A stretch of DNA of 64,000 nt from an uncultured Lachnospiraceae bacterium (GCA_905209075.1 CAJLRL010000001.1:62001-126000), one strand, 5' to 3'. Shown: positions 33,870 to 43,814, numbered from the stretch's first letter. A program made the numbers and translations. Notes: generated by a model from the sequence alone, not told the origin.

Positions 33870-36800
33870 ATGAAAAAAAGAGTATTATTAGCTTTACTTG
33901 TATCGGCGATGACACTTACTGCCATGCCAGGCGTTACTTTTGCAGGCAGTAATGCGGACAGTGCAGATAATGGCGGGTTAAGCTACGAGGGTTACACACA
34001 AGTCTGGGGTGATGAGTTTAACGGTGATTCACTTAATCGTGATGACTGGAATGTTGAGACTCACAAAAAGGGATGGGTCAACAGCGAGCTGCAGGAGTAT
34101 GTGGACTCTGAGGAAAATATTCAGGTCAAAGATGGAAAATTGTTAATAAATCCTGTAAAAAAAGTTACGTCAGTGGAAAATAATGAGGAAATAAATCTTA
34201 TAAAAAATGCTGATTTCTCTTCTGAAATGGAAGGATGGACAGAGACTATCGCCAATTGGGGCGGCAGTGATGGAAGTGCTGATGCAGAAAGAACTACTTC
34301 AGATGGCAAAATTATTTATAATATCAAAAATCCAGGAACACAGGATTGGAATGTTCAGTTAAAACAGACAGATATCAAATTACAAAAGGGTCATAAGTAT
34401 AAAGTAAGTTTTAATGTTTTATCTACTGGAAATCGTAAATTTAAAACAGGTGTTATGAGTGATTCCTATGAATGGTATGGTGGCTGCGATCCTGAACTTG
34501 AAGCGGAAAAAGAGCAGGAAGTAAGTTTCGATTTTGAAATGGATAAAGAAACTGTGGCTGATTTTTATATATCACTTGGAAAATACGATATAAATGACGA
34601 TACATTGGCTTCTGATGTTACGATTTCAGATATTAAAATGATCGATTTAAATGCATCCAATGAAGCCGTTTCCTACACCTCCGGCAGAATTTCAACTCAG
34701 AACAAGCAGACATTTACATATGGTCGTTTTGAGTGCCGTGCAAAGGTGCCAAAGGGGCAGGGCTATCTTCCGGCATTCTGGCTTATGGCAAACGATGAGA
34801 ATATTTATGGTCAGTGGCCTCGCTGCGGTGAGATCGACTGTATGGAAGTAATGGGACAGGAGACAAATAAGGCATACGGAACAATCCATTACGGAAATCC
34901 CCACGCAGAGTCACAGGGAACATATTATACAAGTGATGGTGAGGCTGATTTCTCAGATGATTTCCACACATTTACATGTGATTGGGAACCGGGGGTGATC
35001 AAATGGTATGTAGATGGAAAACTATATCATGAAGAAAGCGACTGGCATTCAACTACGCAGGGGCAGGGAACTCTTACGTATCCGGCACCATTTGATCAGC
35101 CGTTTTATATTATTTTAAACCTTGCGGTAGGCGGAAGCTGGGTAGGAAACCCAAATGAAGAGACAAGTTTTGATAACAATCCATATGAGATTGATTATGT
35201 GCGTGTATATAAAAAAGACAGCTACAATGAGGATGTTAAGCGGCCTGTAAAACAGGTTACACTTCGTGAACCTGATGCAAACGGCAACTACATCAACAAT
35301 GGTGATTTTTCTGTAAAAGAGGATCTTACCGATGAGACAGGCTGGAAGTTCGTTACTGCGCTTGAGGGTGAGGCAGCAGCTTCTATTGATGACAATACAA
35401 TGACTATTAAGACTACAAAGGAGGGAACTGTAGATTACAGTGTACAGCTTGTACAGCCAAACCTTCCATTTGAAAAAGGCGCTACGTATCAGGTTCAGTT
35501 TGATGCATATGCATCTGCAGACAGAGAAATAGGAATTGATGTAAAAGCTCCAGATCATGGATATATGAGTTATATGCCACATCAGGATGCAAAGCTTACA
35601 ACAAAAAAACAGACATATACATATACTTTTAAGATGGGCGAATCAAGTGACGCAAATGGACGTCTTGAATACAATATGGGCGCAAAGGGTTCGACTGCAG
35701 ATATTTATATCAGCAATGTGTCAGTAAAGAAAATAAAAGATGCCGATCCGAACGCAAAAGAAGTAAAAACGGTTCTTGCAAATGGAAACTATGTATATAA
35801 TGGAAGTTTTCAGGAGGGAGATAAGCATCTGGGATACTGGACAATTGTGAATGATGAAAACGCACAGGCAGGCGTGACATCATTTGCTGATAACCGAAGA
35901 TTTAAAGTTACAATGAATAAAGATGCAAAGTCAGCAGTTGTTATTTCACAGGAAGATCTGGCTTTTGCGGCAGGTACACCATATAGATTTAGTTTTTCAG
36001 CTGAATCAGACATGGATAATACGATTACAGTAAATGTAGGCGGCTATGAATATACAGCTGATATCAAAGCAGGCGAAATGAAAGAATTTGCTTTTGATAT
36101 TCCGGCAAATGCGGAGTATGTAAATAAAAATATTTCAATTACTTTGGGCATGAACGGAACAACATGGCTTGATAATGTAAGCCTTGTAGAGAATGCACTT
36201 ATAAAAAATGGCTCATTTAATGCCGGAACAACAGGTTATACGGTGTATGTTGATTCTTCGGCAAAAGCCTCTTATGTTGTAGATAGTTTAAAAGATGATA
36301 ATGCTTTAGCTGTTACAATAGATGATACAGGAGATCAGGACTGGAAAGTACAGATTAAGCAGGAAAATATAATGCTTGAAAAAGGAAAGACATACAAGCT
36401 TAAATTCAAAGCTAAATCAAGTCTCGAAAGACAGATCCGTGTTGTAATGCAGGGGCAGGAGGATAGAGACTGGTCAGTATACTCAGATGATAACATTATA
36501 GATCTTACGAATGAATATCAGACATTTGAGGATACATTTACAATGAAAGAAGATACTGACAAAGCAGCTTTTTTAAGTGCATGTCTTGGAAAAATCGGAG
36601 ATGATCAGATAACAAAGCAGCATGAAGTGCGTATAGATGATATTTCACTTGAAGAAATAAAGGCTGACTCGAAAGATGACGTGAAGGAAGATCCAAAGGG
36701 TGACTCTGACAGTGATGTGAAGGAAGATCCAAAGGGTGACTCTGACAGTGACGTGAAGGAAGATCCAAAGGGTGATTCTGACAGTGACGTGAAGGAAGAT

Positions 36801-37583
36801 CCAAAGGGTGACTCTGACAGTGACGTGAAGGATGACTCAAAGAGTGATTTTGATAATGATGCAGGCGCAGCTATTGTAGATGAAAATAAAGTGCTTCCAG
36901 CAGGAACAAATATTGAGAGTACAAAAATTGAAAAAACATCAGAAACATACAAAAAGATTGCAGATATACTTGAGAAAAATGATATAAAAGGTAAATTTGT
37001 TGCATTTGAATTAAATCTGTTAGATTCAGATAATAATAAGATAACAAAGCAGCCAGATGGTATGATCAAGGTAACGCTCCCAATTCCGGAAGGGCTTGAA
37101 GTGTCTGCTGATAAGACAATAGTGGTTTATCGTGTAAACGATGATGGAACACTTGTAAAGTGTAATACGACTGTAGAAAACGGCAAGGTTATATTTGAGA
37201 CAGATCATTTCAGTAAATATGTATTTGCAGAGGAAGAAATTAAGAAGGATGACGCCAAAGACGCACCAAAGTCAGATGAACCAAAGTCAGATGAACCAAA
37301 GCCAGATGAGTCAAAATCAGATGAGCTAAAATCAGATGTATCAAAGTCAGATATGCCAAAGTTCGATGAGTCAAAATCGGATGCATCAAAGTCCGATACA
37401 TCAAAGACAGATATGTCCAAAACAGGTAAATCAAAGGCATCGCCTAAAAAGCCGCCAGTAGCAGCAGGGAAAAAAGCAATAGCTACAGGGGACAATTCAC
37501 CAATAGCAATTTTTCTGTTAGCAGGCCTTGCAGGAATATTTGCCGTAGGAACAGAACTTATCAGAAAGAGAAAATTAAAATAA
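33870..37583 (+). CDS. Secreted multidomain GH16 beta-glucanase (lichenase/laminarinase type)
   Basis: A 1237-residue surface enzyme with a signal peptide at residues 1-25. The GH16 domain starts near 42 (VWGDEFNGDSLNRDDWN), is interrupted at about 105-257 by a CenC/CBM4-9-like domain, and resumes near 262. Its catalytic motif GEIDCMEVMG has Glu321 and Glu326. Three more CBM4/9-like domains follow (about 470-630, 635-780 and 780-930). Then come acidic 12-residue repeats, a beta domain (about 1000-1125), a KSDEP-type linker, and a C-terminal hydrophobic helix with RKRKLK. The motif ATGDNSP before that helix resembles a variant sortase signal, so it is probably cell-wall bound. GH16 members cut beta-1,3- or mixed beta-1,3/1,4-glucans. 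Confidence 0.9.
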   Translation: MKKRVLLALLVSAMTLTAMPGVTFAGSNADSADNGGLSYEGYTQVWGDEFNGDSLNRDDWNVETHKKGWVNSELQEYVDSEENIQVKDGKLLINPVKKVTSVENNEEINLIKNADFSSEMEGWTETIANWGGSDGSADAERTTSDGKIIYNIKNPGTQDWNVQLKQTDIKLQKGHKYKVSFNVLSTGNRKFKTGVMSDSYEWYGGCDPELEAEKEQEVSFDFEMDKETVADFYISLGKYDINDDTLASDVTISDIKMIDLNASNEAVSYTSGRISTQNKQTFTYGRFECRAKVPKGQGYLPAFWLMANDENIYGQWPRCGEIDCMEVMGQETNKAYGTIHYGNPHAESQGTYYTSDGEADFSDDFHTFTCDWEPGVIKWYVDGKLYHEESDWHSTTQGQGTLTYPAPFDQPFYIILNLAVGGSWVGNPNEETSFDNNPYEIDYVRVYKKDSYNEDVKRPVKQVTLREPDANGNYINNGDFSVKEDLTDETGWKFVTALEGEAAASIDDNTMTIKTTKEGTVDYSVQLVQPNLPFEKGATYQVQFDAYASADREIGIDVKAPDHGYMSYMPHQDAKLTTKKQTYTYTFKMGESSDANGRLEYNMGAKGSTADIYISNVSVKKIKDADPNAKEVKTVLANGNYVYNGSFQEGDKHLGYWTIVNDENAQAGVTSFADNRRFKVTMNKDAKSAVVISQEDLAFAAGTPYRFSFSAESDMDNTITVNVGGYEYTADIKAGEMKEFAFDIPANAEYVNKNISITLGMNGTTWLDNVSLVENALIKNGSFNAGTTGYTVYVDSSAKASYVVDSLKDDNALAVTIDDTGDQDWKVQIKQENIMLEKGKTYKLKFKAKSSLERQIRVVMQGQEDRDWSVYSDDNIIDLTNEYQTFEDTFTMKEDTDKAAFLSACLGKIGDDQITKQHEVRIDDISLEEIKADSKDDVKEDPKGDSDSDVKEDPKGDSDSDVKEDPKGDSDSDVKEDPKGDSDSDVKDDSKSDFDNDAGAAIVDENKVLPAGTNIESTKIEKTSETYKKIADILEKNDIKGKFVAFELNLLDSDNNKITKQPDGMIKVTLPIPEGLEVSADKTIVVYRVNDDGTLVKCNTTVENGKVIFETDHFSKYVFAEEEIKKDDAKDAPKSDEPKSDEPKPDESKSDELKSDVSKSDMPKFDESKSDASKSDTSKTDMSKTGKSKASPKKPPVAAGKKAIATGDNSPIAIFLLAGLAGIFAVGTELIRKRKLK
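36681..36860 (+). repeat. 36-base tandem repeats in the GH16 linker
   Basis: Four near-identical 36-base units (36681-36824) encode VKEDPKGDSDSD, and a fifth, diverged unit ends at about 36860. The near-identity at DNA level points to recent duplication. Copy changes would keep the frame and alter linker length. Confidence 0.9.
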
Positions 37584-37591
37584 TGATTTAT

Positions 37592-37620
37592 AAAAACCGG
37601 ACAGCATTGTCCGGTTTTTT
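37592..37620 (+). terminator. Terminator of the GH16 gene
   Basis: AAAAACCGGACA pairs with TGTCCGGTTTTT around a GCAT loop, with a T run at the end. Confidence 0.88.
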
Positions 37621-37636
37621 ATTTACGCAATGTACT

Positions 37637-37657
37637 ATGTCATGAATCTGATATTTT
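37637..37657 (+). promoter_or_regulatory. Conserved 21-base motif, copy 2 (cellobiose phosphorylase gene)
   Basis: Identical over 21 bases to the copy at 33763-33783, and 114 bases before the start codon of the first GH94 gene. Its location right after a terminator fits a fresh promoter region. Confidence 0.75.
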
Positions 37658-37771
37658 GACGAACATTTTTGTATAAAGCAATTTTGTAAAGCTCTATTAT
37701 ATTGATATATCATTGAAGATAAAATGTAGAAACTACAAGAATAATAAAAAATTGAAGATAGGAGCTTGAAA

Positions 37772-40183
37772 ATGAATTACGGATATTTTGATGAATCAAA
37801 AAAAGAATATGTTATTACAAGGCCGGACACGCCGGCACCATGGGTAAATTACCTTGGATCGCCGGAGTACGGAGCTATTATATCAAACAATGCCGGCGGA
37901 TACAGTTTTGCAAAATCAGGAGCCAATGGACGAATCTTAAGATATGTATTCAACCAGTTTGATGAGCCGGGAAGATATATCTATATCAGGGATAATGAGA
38001 GCCGGGATTACTGGTCAGCGTCATGGCAGCCTGTAGGAAAGGATTTAAGCGAATATAAGAGCGAGTGCCATCACGGAACAGCATATACAAAGATGATAGC
38101 TGATTACAGCGATATTCACTCCGAGGTCAGATACTATGTTCCACTTAATAAGACATATGAAGTGTGGAATCTTATACTGACAAACAATTCTAAACAGGCA
38201 AGAAGCCTTAATGTGACGGGATATGCTGAGTTTACTAACAACAGCAACTATGAACAGGATCAGGTAAATTTACAGTATTCGCAGTACATCACACAGACTG
38301 TTTTTGTTGAAAACCGTGTTCGTCAGATGATTCATGCAAACCTTGACCAGATTGAGGAAGGCAAGGAAGTTGACAACAAGGATGTGGTAAACAGATTCCT
38401 TGGTCTTGCAGGCTCAAAGGTATCAAGCTGGTGCGGTGACAGGGAAGAGTTCCTCGGAAGATATCATGGATATGGCAATCCAACGGGAGTTGAGACAGGA
38501 GAGCTTAACAACCACGGAAATTATAACGAAAACGGCTGCGGGGCAATTACTACAACAATCGAACTTGCACCGGGTGAGTCAAGGACAATCGCATTTATCG
38601 TCGGAATGATAGATAACAAAGAGGCAGGAAAAATAGTAAATTTATACGCAGATACCAAGGCAGTATGCGACAGAGAACTTGAAGAACTCATCACATACTG
38701 GCATGGACAGTTATCACATTTCCAGATCAAGACTCCAAGTGATGAATTTAACACAATGATAAATACATGGAATGCATACAACTGTTTCATGACGTTTATC
38801 TGGTCAAGGGCTGCATCATTTACATACTGCGGACTGAGAAATGGTTACGGTTATCGTGATACTGTTCAGGATATTCAGGGTGTCATACATCTTGCACCGG
38901 AGATGGCTGTTGAAAAGATAAAATTCATGCTCTCAGCACAGGTTGATAATGGTGGCGGACTTCCACTTGTAAAATTTACGCACAATCCGGGACATGAGGA
39001 TACACCGGATGATGCTTCATATGTACAGGAAACAGGACACCCTGCTTACAGGGCAGATGATGCGTTATGGCTTTTCCCGACCGTATACAAATATGTATCA
39101 GAGACTGGAAATGTCGCTTTTATAGATGAGGTGATCCCATTTGCAAATAAGGACGAGGGAACGGTTTACGAGCACTTAAAGAGAGCAATCGATTTCTCAA
39201 TGAATCATCTTGGAAAGCATGGAATGCCGGCAGGTCTTTACGCAGACTGGAATGACTGCTTAAGACTTGGAGCAGACGGAGAGTCAACATTCGTAGCACT
39301 TCAGTTCTACTATGCTATGACCATCTTAAAAGAATTTGCAGCATACAAAAAGGATGATGATTACATCAAATACCTTGATGAAAGTCAGGAGAAACTCGGA
39401 AAACTCATTCAGGAGCTCTGCTGGAACGAGGACAGATTTATCCGCGGATTTACTGAAAATGGCGAAGTTATAGGAAAAAGAGATGATCCTGAGGCAAACA
39501 TGTGGTTAAATCCACAAAGCTGGGCAGTAATCAGCGGTTTTGCCAGTGATGAGCAGGCTGATAAAGCATTGCAGCAGGTATATGACAGATTAAATACAGA
39601 GTATGGAGCAATCCTTATGGATCCGCCATATCATGCACATGCCTTTGAGGGCGCACTTGCAGTAATATACAATGCCGGAACAAAGGAAAATGCAGGAATT
39701 TTCTCACAGTCACAGGGCTGGATAATCCTTGCAGAGGCATTAAGAGGACATGGAGACAGAGCTTTCCAGTATTTTATTGAGAATGCTCCGGCAGCACAAA
39801 ATGACAGGGCAGAGATCAGAAGACTTGAGCCATACTGCTATGGACAGTTTACAGAAGGAAAAGCGAGCCCGAATTTCGGACGTTCGCACGTACACTGGCT
39901 TACAGGAACAGCCTCAACAGTTATGGTAGGCTGTGTAGAGGGAATTCTTGGAATGCGTCCTGATTTCTACGGATTGCATGTTGCTCCATCAATTCCAAAA
40001 GAGTGGGATGGATTTGAGATCGAGAAAGATTTCAGAGGAAAACATCTGCATATAACAGTTAAGAATCCAAACCACACAGAGGCGGGCTGCACACAGCTTA
40101 TCGTAAATGGACAGAAGGTTGATGGCGATTATATCCCAGAAGAGCTTCTTACAGAGCAGACACAGATAGAGCTTACCATGTAG
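37772..40183 (+). CDS. GH94 phosphorylase, probable cellobiose phosphorylase
   Basis: An 803-residue cytoplasmic GH94 enzyme starting YGYFDESKKEYVITRPDTPAPWVNYLG, which closely follows known cellobiose phosphorylases. The catalytic-acid region is GLYADWNDCLRLG (Asp495, with Asp492 nearby), and DPPYHAHAFEGALAVIYN and FGRSHVHWLTGTAS are further family motifs. It would split cellobiose with phosphate into glucose 1-phosphate and glucose, saving ATP. ATG 37772 follows ATAGGAG; the TTG at 37766 is too close to it. The second GH94 gene starts 56 bases downstream. Confidence 0.88.
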   Translation: MNYGYFDESKKEYVITRPDTPAPWVNYLGSPEYGAIISNNAGGYSFAKSGANGRILRYVFNQFDEPGRYIYIRDNESRDYWSASWQPVGKDLSEYKSECHHGTAYTKMIADYSDIHSEVRYYVPLNKTYEVWNLILTNNSKQARSLNVTGYAEFTNNSNYEQDQVNLQYSQYITQTVFVENRVRQMIHANLDQIEEGKEVDNKDVVNRFLGLAGSKVSSWCGDREEFLGRYHGYGNPTGVETGELNNHGNYNENGCGAITTTIELAPGESRTIAFIVGMIDNKEAGKIVNLYADTKAVCDRELEELITYWHGQLSHFQIKTPSDEFNTMINTWNAYNCFMTFIWSRAASFTYCGLRNGYGYRDTVQDIQGVIHLAPEMAVEKIKFMLSAQVDNGGGLPLVKFTHNPGHEDTPDDASYVQETGHPAYRADDALWLFPTVYKYVSETGNVAFIDEVIPFANKDEGTVYEHLKRAIDFSMNHLGKHGMPAGLYADWNDCLRLGADGESTFVALQFYYAMTILKEFAAYKKDDDYIKYLDESQEKLGKLIQELCWNEDRFIRGFTENGEVIGKRDDPEANMWLNPQSWAVISGFASDEQADKALQQVYDRLNTEYGAILMDPPYHAHAFEGALAVIYNAGTKENAGIFSQSQGWIILAEALRGHGDRAFQYFIENAPAAQNDRAEIRRLEPYCYGQFTEGKASPNFGRSHVHWLTGTASTVMVGCVEGILGMRPDFYGLHVAPSIPKEWDGFEIEKDFRGKHLHITVKNPNHTEAGCTQLIVNGQKVDGDYIPEELLTEQTQIELTM

Positions 40184-40239
40184 CATTTATGTATCTATTG
40201 ATATAAGCATAATTATCTGAGCAAGTATGAGGAAATATC

Positions 40240-42939
40240 ATGACAAAAATCAAATTTATAGATAAAAACGGAACTTTCAGGCTGAAAAATTCTGAAAACT
40301 ATAACGGCCTTTACCTTCCGATAGCGGGAGAAAAAGGATTAAAATCAAGTATCACCCCAAATCTTGGAGGCGATAGCAAAACAAGCCAGAATACCTTTCT
40401 TCTGGAACCTGTTAGTATAGAAAATCTCCACAATAATCGCAGCACCAGAAACTTCTGGTGCCGGATCGTGGGGAAAGGATATTGGTCAGTGTGCGGTTCA
40501 TCTGCAAAACAGGAAGCCGCAAAATTTACAGATGAGCAGGATGAAAGTGAACTTGAAGCTGGATTGATGTGGCAGAAGCTGCATCGCGTTTCAAAAATAT
40601 ATGGGTTAGAGGCTGACACAACATCATTTGTAACAATTGATGGAAGCATGGAAGTAATGCTTGTCGAGATCACTAACAAGACAGAAGACGATATGGAGAT
40701 TGCACCGCTCGGTGCAATTCCAATCTATGGCAGAAGTGCAGATAATATCAGGGATCACAGACATGTGACATCACTTTTACACAGAATAAAGACAACAGAT
40801 TATGGTGTAGAGGTGACACCGGTTCTTTCATTTGATGAGCGTGGTCATCAGAAGAATGATATAAGTTATTTTGTATACGGATCGACCGGCCAAGGGAAAA
40901 AACCGTTGGAATTTTATCCATCCGTAGAGGAATTTATCGGCGAGGGCGGCTCATACCTGATTCCTGAAGCTGTAAGAACTGATAAAGCTGGAAGAAAATC
41001 AGGTGAGTATATTCAGGGAAAAGAAGCTGTAGGCGCAATCCGGTTTGAAAATAAAATGTTAAAGCCTGGTGAGACTGTAAGTTACATAATGCTTGCGGGA
41101 ATTGCGGATAGGACTACTAATATAGAAGAACTTGTGGATGATTACCGCAAAACAGTACAGGTAAAAGAAGCTTTAGAAAAAGTCAAAAACTATTGGATCA
41201 ATAAAGTAAATATAGATTTTGAAACAGGAAATCCTGATGAGGACAATTATTTAAAATGGATATGTTTTCAGCCCATCCTAAGGCGGATTTATGGATGTTC
41301 ATTTCTGCCGCATCACGATTATGGCAAAGGCGGAAGAGGCTGGAGAGATCTGTGGCAGGATTGTCTTGCTCTTCTTATCATGGAACCAACTGATGTACGC
41401 CGTATGATAGTAAACAACTATGGCGGTGTCAGAATAGATGGAACTAATGCAACTATCATTGGAAGCAAACCGGGAGAATTTGTTGCTGATAGAAACAATA
41501 TTACCAGAGTCTGGATGGATCATGCGTTCTGGCCGTTTGTGACGACTAAACTTTATATTGATCAGACTGGTGATATGGATGTGCTCTTTGAACGTGTTAC
41601 CTACTTTAAAGATTATCAGTCAATGCGTGGAACGGACCACGATGAGGCATGGAATACTACATATGGCAATAAACAAAGAACAACTGGGGGACAGATCTAC
41701 TTTGGAACTGTTTTAGAGCACATATTGCTTCAGAATCTTTGTGCATTTTATGATGTGGGAGACCACAATGAAATGAGACTGCACGGTGCAGATTGGAATG
41801 ACGCACTTGATATGGCATGGGATAAAGGTGAAAGTGTGGCATTTACATGTGCATATGCAGGAAATCTGCTTGATATCGCAAAATGCTTAAGAAACGTGGA
41901 GAGATTAAGCGGAGTAAATAAAGTTGAGGTGTTAAAGGAATTAGAAATTCTTTTTGCTGATGATGAGATGCTTTATAACAATCCGGCGAAAAAGCAGGAA
42001 CTTCTCAAAAATTATGCAAGAGAGTGTGAAAACTGTACAAGTGGAAATACAGTACTTATATCTATAGACAAAATTTGTGAAAATTTGGAACATAAAGCAG
42101 CATGGATGATGAAAAATATCCGTGAAAGAGAATGGATCAGTGATGGTGCTGATGGCGGCTGGTTTAATGGCTATTATGATAATCACGGTCAGCAGGTGGA
42201 ATATTGCAGGCAAGGGGATGTCCGCATGATGCTTACAAGTCAGGTATTTTCCATAATGAGTGGAACAGCACGAAAGGATCAGATTAAATTAATCTGCAGG
42301 AGTGCCGATAAATATCTGTATGAAGAAAAGGCAGGTGGATACAGGTTAAATACAGACTTTAAAGAGGAAAAGTTTGATTTGGGAAGAATGTTTGGATTTG
42401 CATATGGTGAGAAAGAAAATGGAGCAGTATTCTCACATATGGCAGTAATGTATTCATATGCTTTGTATAAACAGGGATTTGTAAAGGAAGGATATAAAGT
42501 TTTAAAGACATTACTTGATACTGCGATGGATTTTGACAGAAGTAAAATGTATCCGGGAGTTCCTGAGTATTTTGATAATGACGGAAGAGGTCTTTATTCT
42601 TACCTTACTGGAGCAGCAAGCTGGTATATGCTTACAATGATAACATCCGTATATGGTGTACATGGAGAACTTGGAGATCTGATAATCTCGCCGGCACTTA
42701 TGCCTGAACAGTATAACGAAAAAGGTGATGCGAAGATTTCACTTATGTTTGCAGGCCATGGATTTTATGTTATGATACATAATCCGGATAAAATTATGCC
42801 TGACGATGCAAAGATAAAGAGTGCTCTCTGCGATGGAAAAAATATAGAGAACATAGAAAAAATGAGTGTCAGGATATCAAAAGAGGATATAGACAAACTC
42901 TCGAGGGAAAAGCGTCATGTAATAGAAATTTATATTTAA
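40240..42939 (+). CDS. GH94-family phosphorylase, probably laminaribiose phosphorylase
   Basis: An 899-residue GH94-type protein, clearly different from its neighbour in length and N-terminus (FIDKNGTFRLKNSENYNGLYLPIAG). It has HGADWNDALDMAWDKG with candidate catalytic Asp521, and DHAFWPF and GGRGWRDLWQDCLALL motifs. Its length of about 900 residues fits laminaribiose phosphorylases (Paenibacillus, Acholeplasma) better than cellobiose phosphorylase (about 810). Together with a GH16 beta-glucanase this suggests cleavage of beta-1,3 disaccharides. No signal peptide is present. Other GH94 specificities cannot be excluded. GAGGAAAT precedes the ATG. Confidence 0.75.
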   Translation: MTKIKFIDKNGTFRLKNSENYNGLYLPIAGEKGLKSSITPNLGGDSKTSQNTFLLEPVSIENLHNNRSTRNFWCRIVGKGYWSVCGSSAKQEAAKFTDEQDESELEAGLMWQKLHRVSKIYGLEADTTSFVTIDGSMEVMLVEITNKTEDDMEIAPLGAIPIYGRSADNIRDHRHVTSLLHRIKTTDYGVEVTPVLSFDERGHQKNDISYFVYGSTGQGKKPLEFYPSVEEFIGEGGSYLIPEAVRTDKAGRKSGEYIQGKEAVGAIRFENKMLKPGETVSYIMLAGIADRTTNIEELVDDYRKTVQVKEALEKVKNYWINKVNIDFETGNPDEDNYLKWICFQPILRRIYGCSFLPHHDYGKGGRGWRDLWQDCLALLIMEPTDVRRMIVNNYGGVRIDGTNATIIGSKPGEFVADRNNITRVWMDHAFWPFVTTKLYIDQTGDMDVLFERVTYFKDYQSMRGTDHDEAWNTTYGNKQRTTGGQIYFGTVLEHILLQNLCAFYDVGDHNEMRLHGADWNDALDMAWDKGESVAFTCAYAGNLLDIAKCLRNVERLSGVNKVEVLKELEILFADDEMLYNNPAKKQELLKNYARECENCTSGNTVLISIDKICENLEHKAAWMMKNIREREWISDGADGGWFNGYYDNHGQQVEYCRQGDVRMMLTSQVFSIMSGTARKDQIKLICRSADKYLYEEKAGGYRLNTDFKEEKFDLGRMFGFAYGEKENGAVFSHMAVMYSYALYKQGFVKEGYKVLKTLLDTAMDFDRSKMYPGVPEYFDNDGRGLYSYLTGAASWYMLTMITSVYGVHGELGDLIISPALMPEQYNEKGDAKISLMFAGHGFYVMIHNPDKIMPDDAKIKSALCDGKNIENIEKMSVRISKEDIDKLSREKRHVIEIYI

Positions 42940-42945
42940 AAGTAT

Positions 42946-42989
42946 ATAAAGCTTCCTATGTGTTTAACAGCATATAGGAAGCCTTTATT
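42946..42989. terminator. Terminator shared by the GH94 and AraC genes
   Basis: AAAGCTTCCTATG and CATATAGGAAGCCTTT form an imperfect stem between the converging genes, with A/T-rich tails on both sides. Confidence 0.65.
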
Positions 42990-43730
42990 TTACCACATAG
43001 ATTTGTAGTATTTATCGCGATATTTTTTCGGGGTAAGCCCCGTAAAGCCTTCAAAAATCTGTATAAAGTGGCTCTGCGAAGAAAACGACAGGTAGTTCGC
43101 AATATCTACGATAGGCTTGTCGGAGTACTTCAGCATATGAGTCGCTTTTTCTATTTTCTTTTCACGGATATAATCACTTATCGAAACACCCAGATTTTGT
43201 TTAAAAACTCTCGAAAGATAACTCTCAGATAGCCCTGTGTATGCGGCTAGATCAGCGATAGTTATGCGTTCTTTTATATGACTGTAAATATAGTCCACAC
43301 ACTGGGTGACTGGCTTTGAAAGGATGGATGCTTTCTTCTGGAGTATCATCTTACCTGTAAAATCCTTTGCCATTTCATCGTGTAGATCTGCGACTTGTCT
43401 TACTGTAGTACAGCTATCCATTTTCAGTATATAAAAATCACTCAGCCGGTATGCCTGTTCAGGCTCAAGACCTCCATCTATGCAGTAGCGGGTAACCATT
43501 GCTGTTGTGACAACAAAATGGTATTTGATATTATTCAGAGGATTTCTGGATAAAACGCCGGTTCCCTCGAGATGTATAAATGCGTCTTCTTTACAGTTTT
43601 TTATTACAAAATCCATGTCTCCGGTTTTTACAGCATTATAAAAACTATATTCAATACTTGGGGCACGATGCAGTGTTTCTTTTTCGCTGTCTATAAATTC
43701 TGCATTATACCATTCTTTTGAAAGTGCCAT
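42990..43730 (-). CDS. AraC-family regulator, probable controller of the beta-glucan locus
   Basis: A 246-residue protein. The C-terminal 100 residues carry two helix-turn-helix motifs (TIADLAAYTGLSESYLSRVFKQ and the closing SQSHFIQIFEGFTGLTPKKYRDKY). The N-terminal part is not a cupin but a helical sensor-like region of unknown ligand. It lies between the GH94 genes and the sugar transporter, divergent from the latter. A 21-base motif sits 64 bases upstream, in the shared intergenic region. That makes it the best candidate for binding the three motif copies. AAAGGAGA precedes the start. Confidence 0.85.
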   Translation of the reverse strand: MALSKEWYNAEFIDSEKETLHRAPSIEYSFYNAVKTGDMDFVIKNCKEDAFIHLEGTGVLSRNPLNNIKYHFVVTTAMVTRYCIDGGLEPEQAYRLSDFYILKMDSCTTVRQVADLHDEMAKDFTGKMILQKKASILSKPVTQCVDYIYSHIKERITIADLAAYTGLSESYLSRVFKQNLGVSISDYIREKKIEKATHMLKYSDKPIVDIANYLSFSSQSHFIQIFEGFTGLTPKKYRDKYYKSMW

Positions 43731-43774
43731 ATGTAATCTCCTTTACTTGTATGAAAAGTTAGTATATCATACTT

Positions 43775-43814
43775 ATGTCATATTTTTATCATTATGACAT
43801 GAATCTGATATTTT
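43775..43814 (+). promoter_or_regulatory. Conserved 21-base motif, copy 3, with an inverted half-site
   Basis: ATGACATGAATCTGATATTT plus T (43794-43814) matches copies 1 and 2 at 20 of 21 bases and lies 115 bases before the binding-protein start. ATGTCAT at 43775-43781 is the inverse of the ATGACAT at 43794-43800, so this copy has a dyad facing the divergent araC gene. Confidence 0.72.

Noticed and set aside
36605..37069. Serine/phenylalanine-rich reverse frames opposite the GH16 linker repeats
   Set aside because: They are the antisense of the acidic repeats and have no start site.
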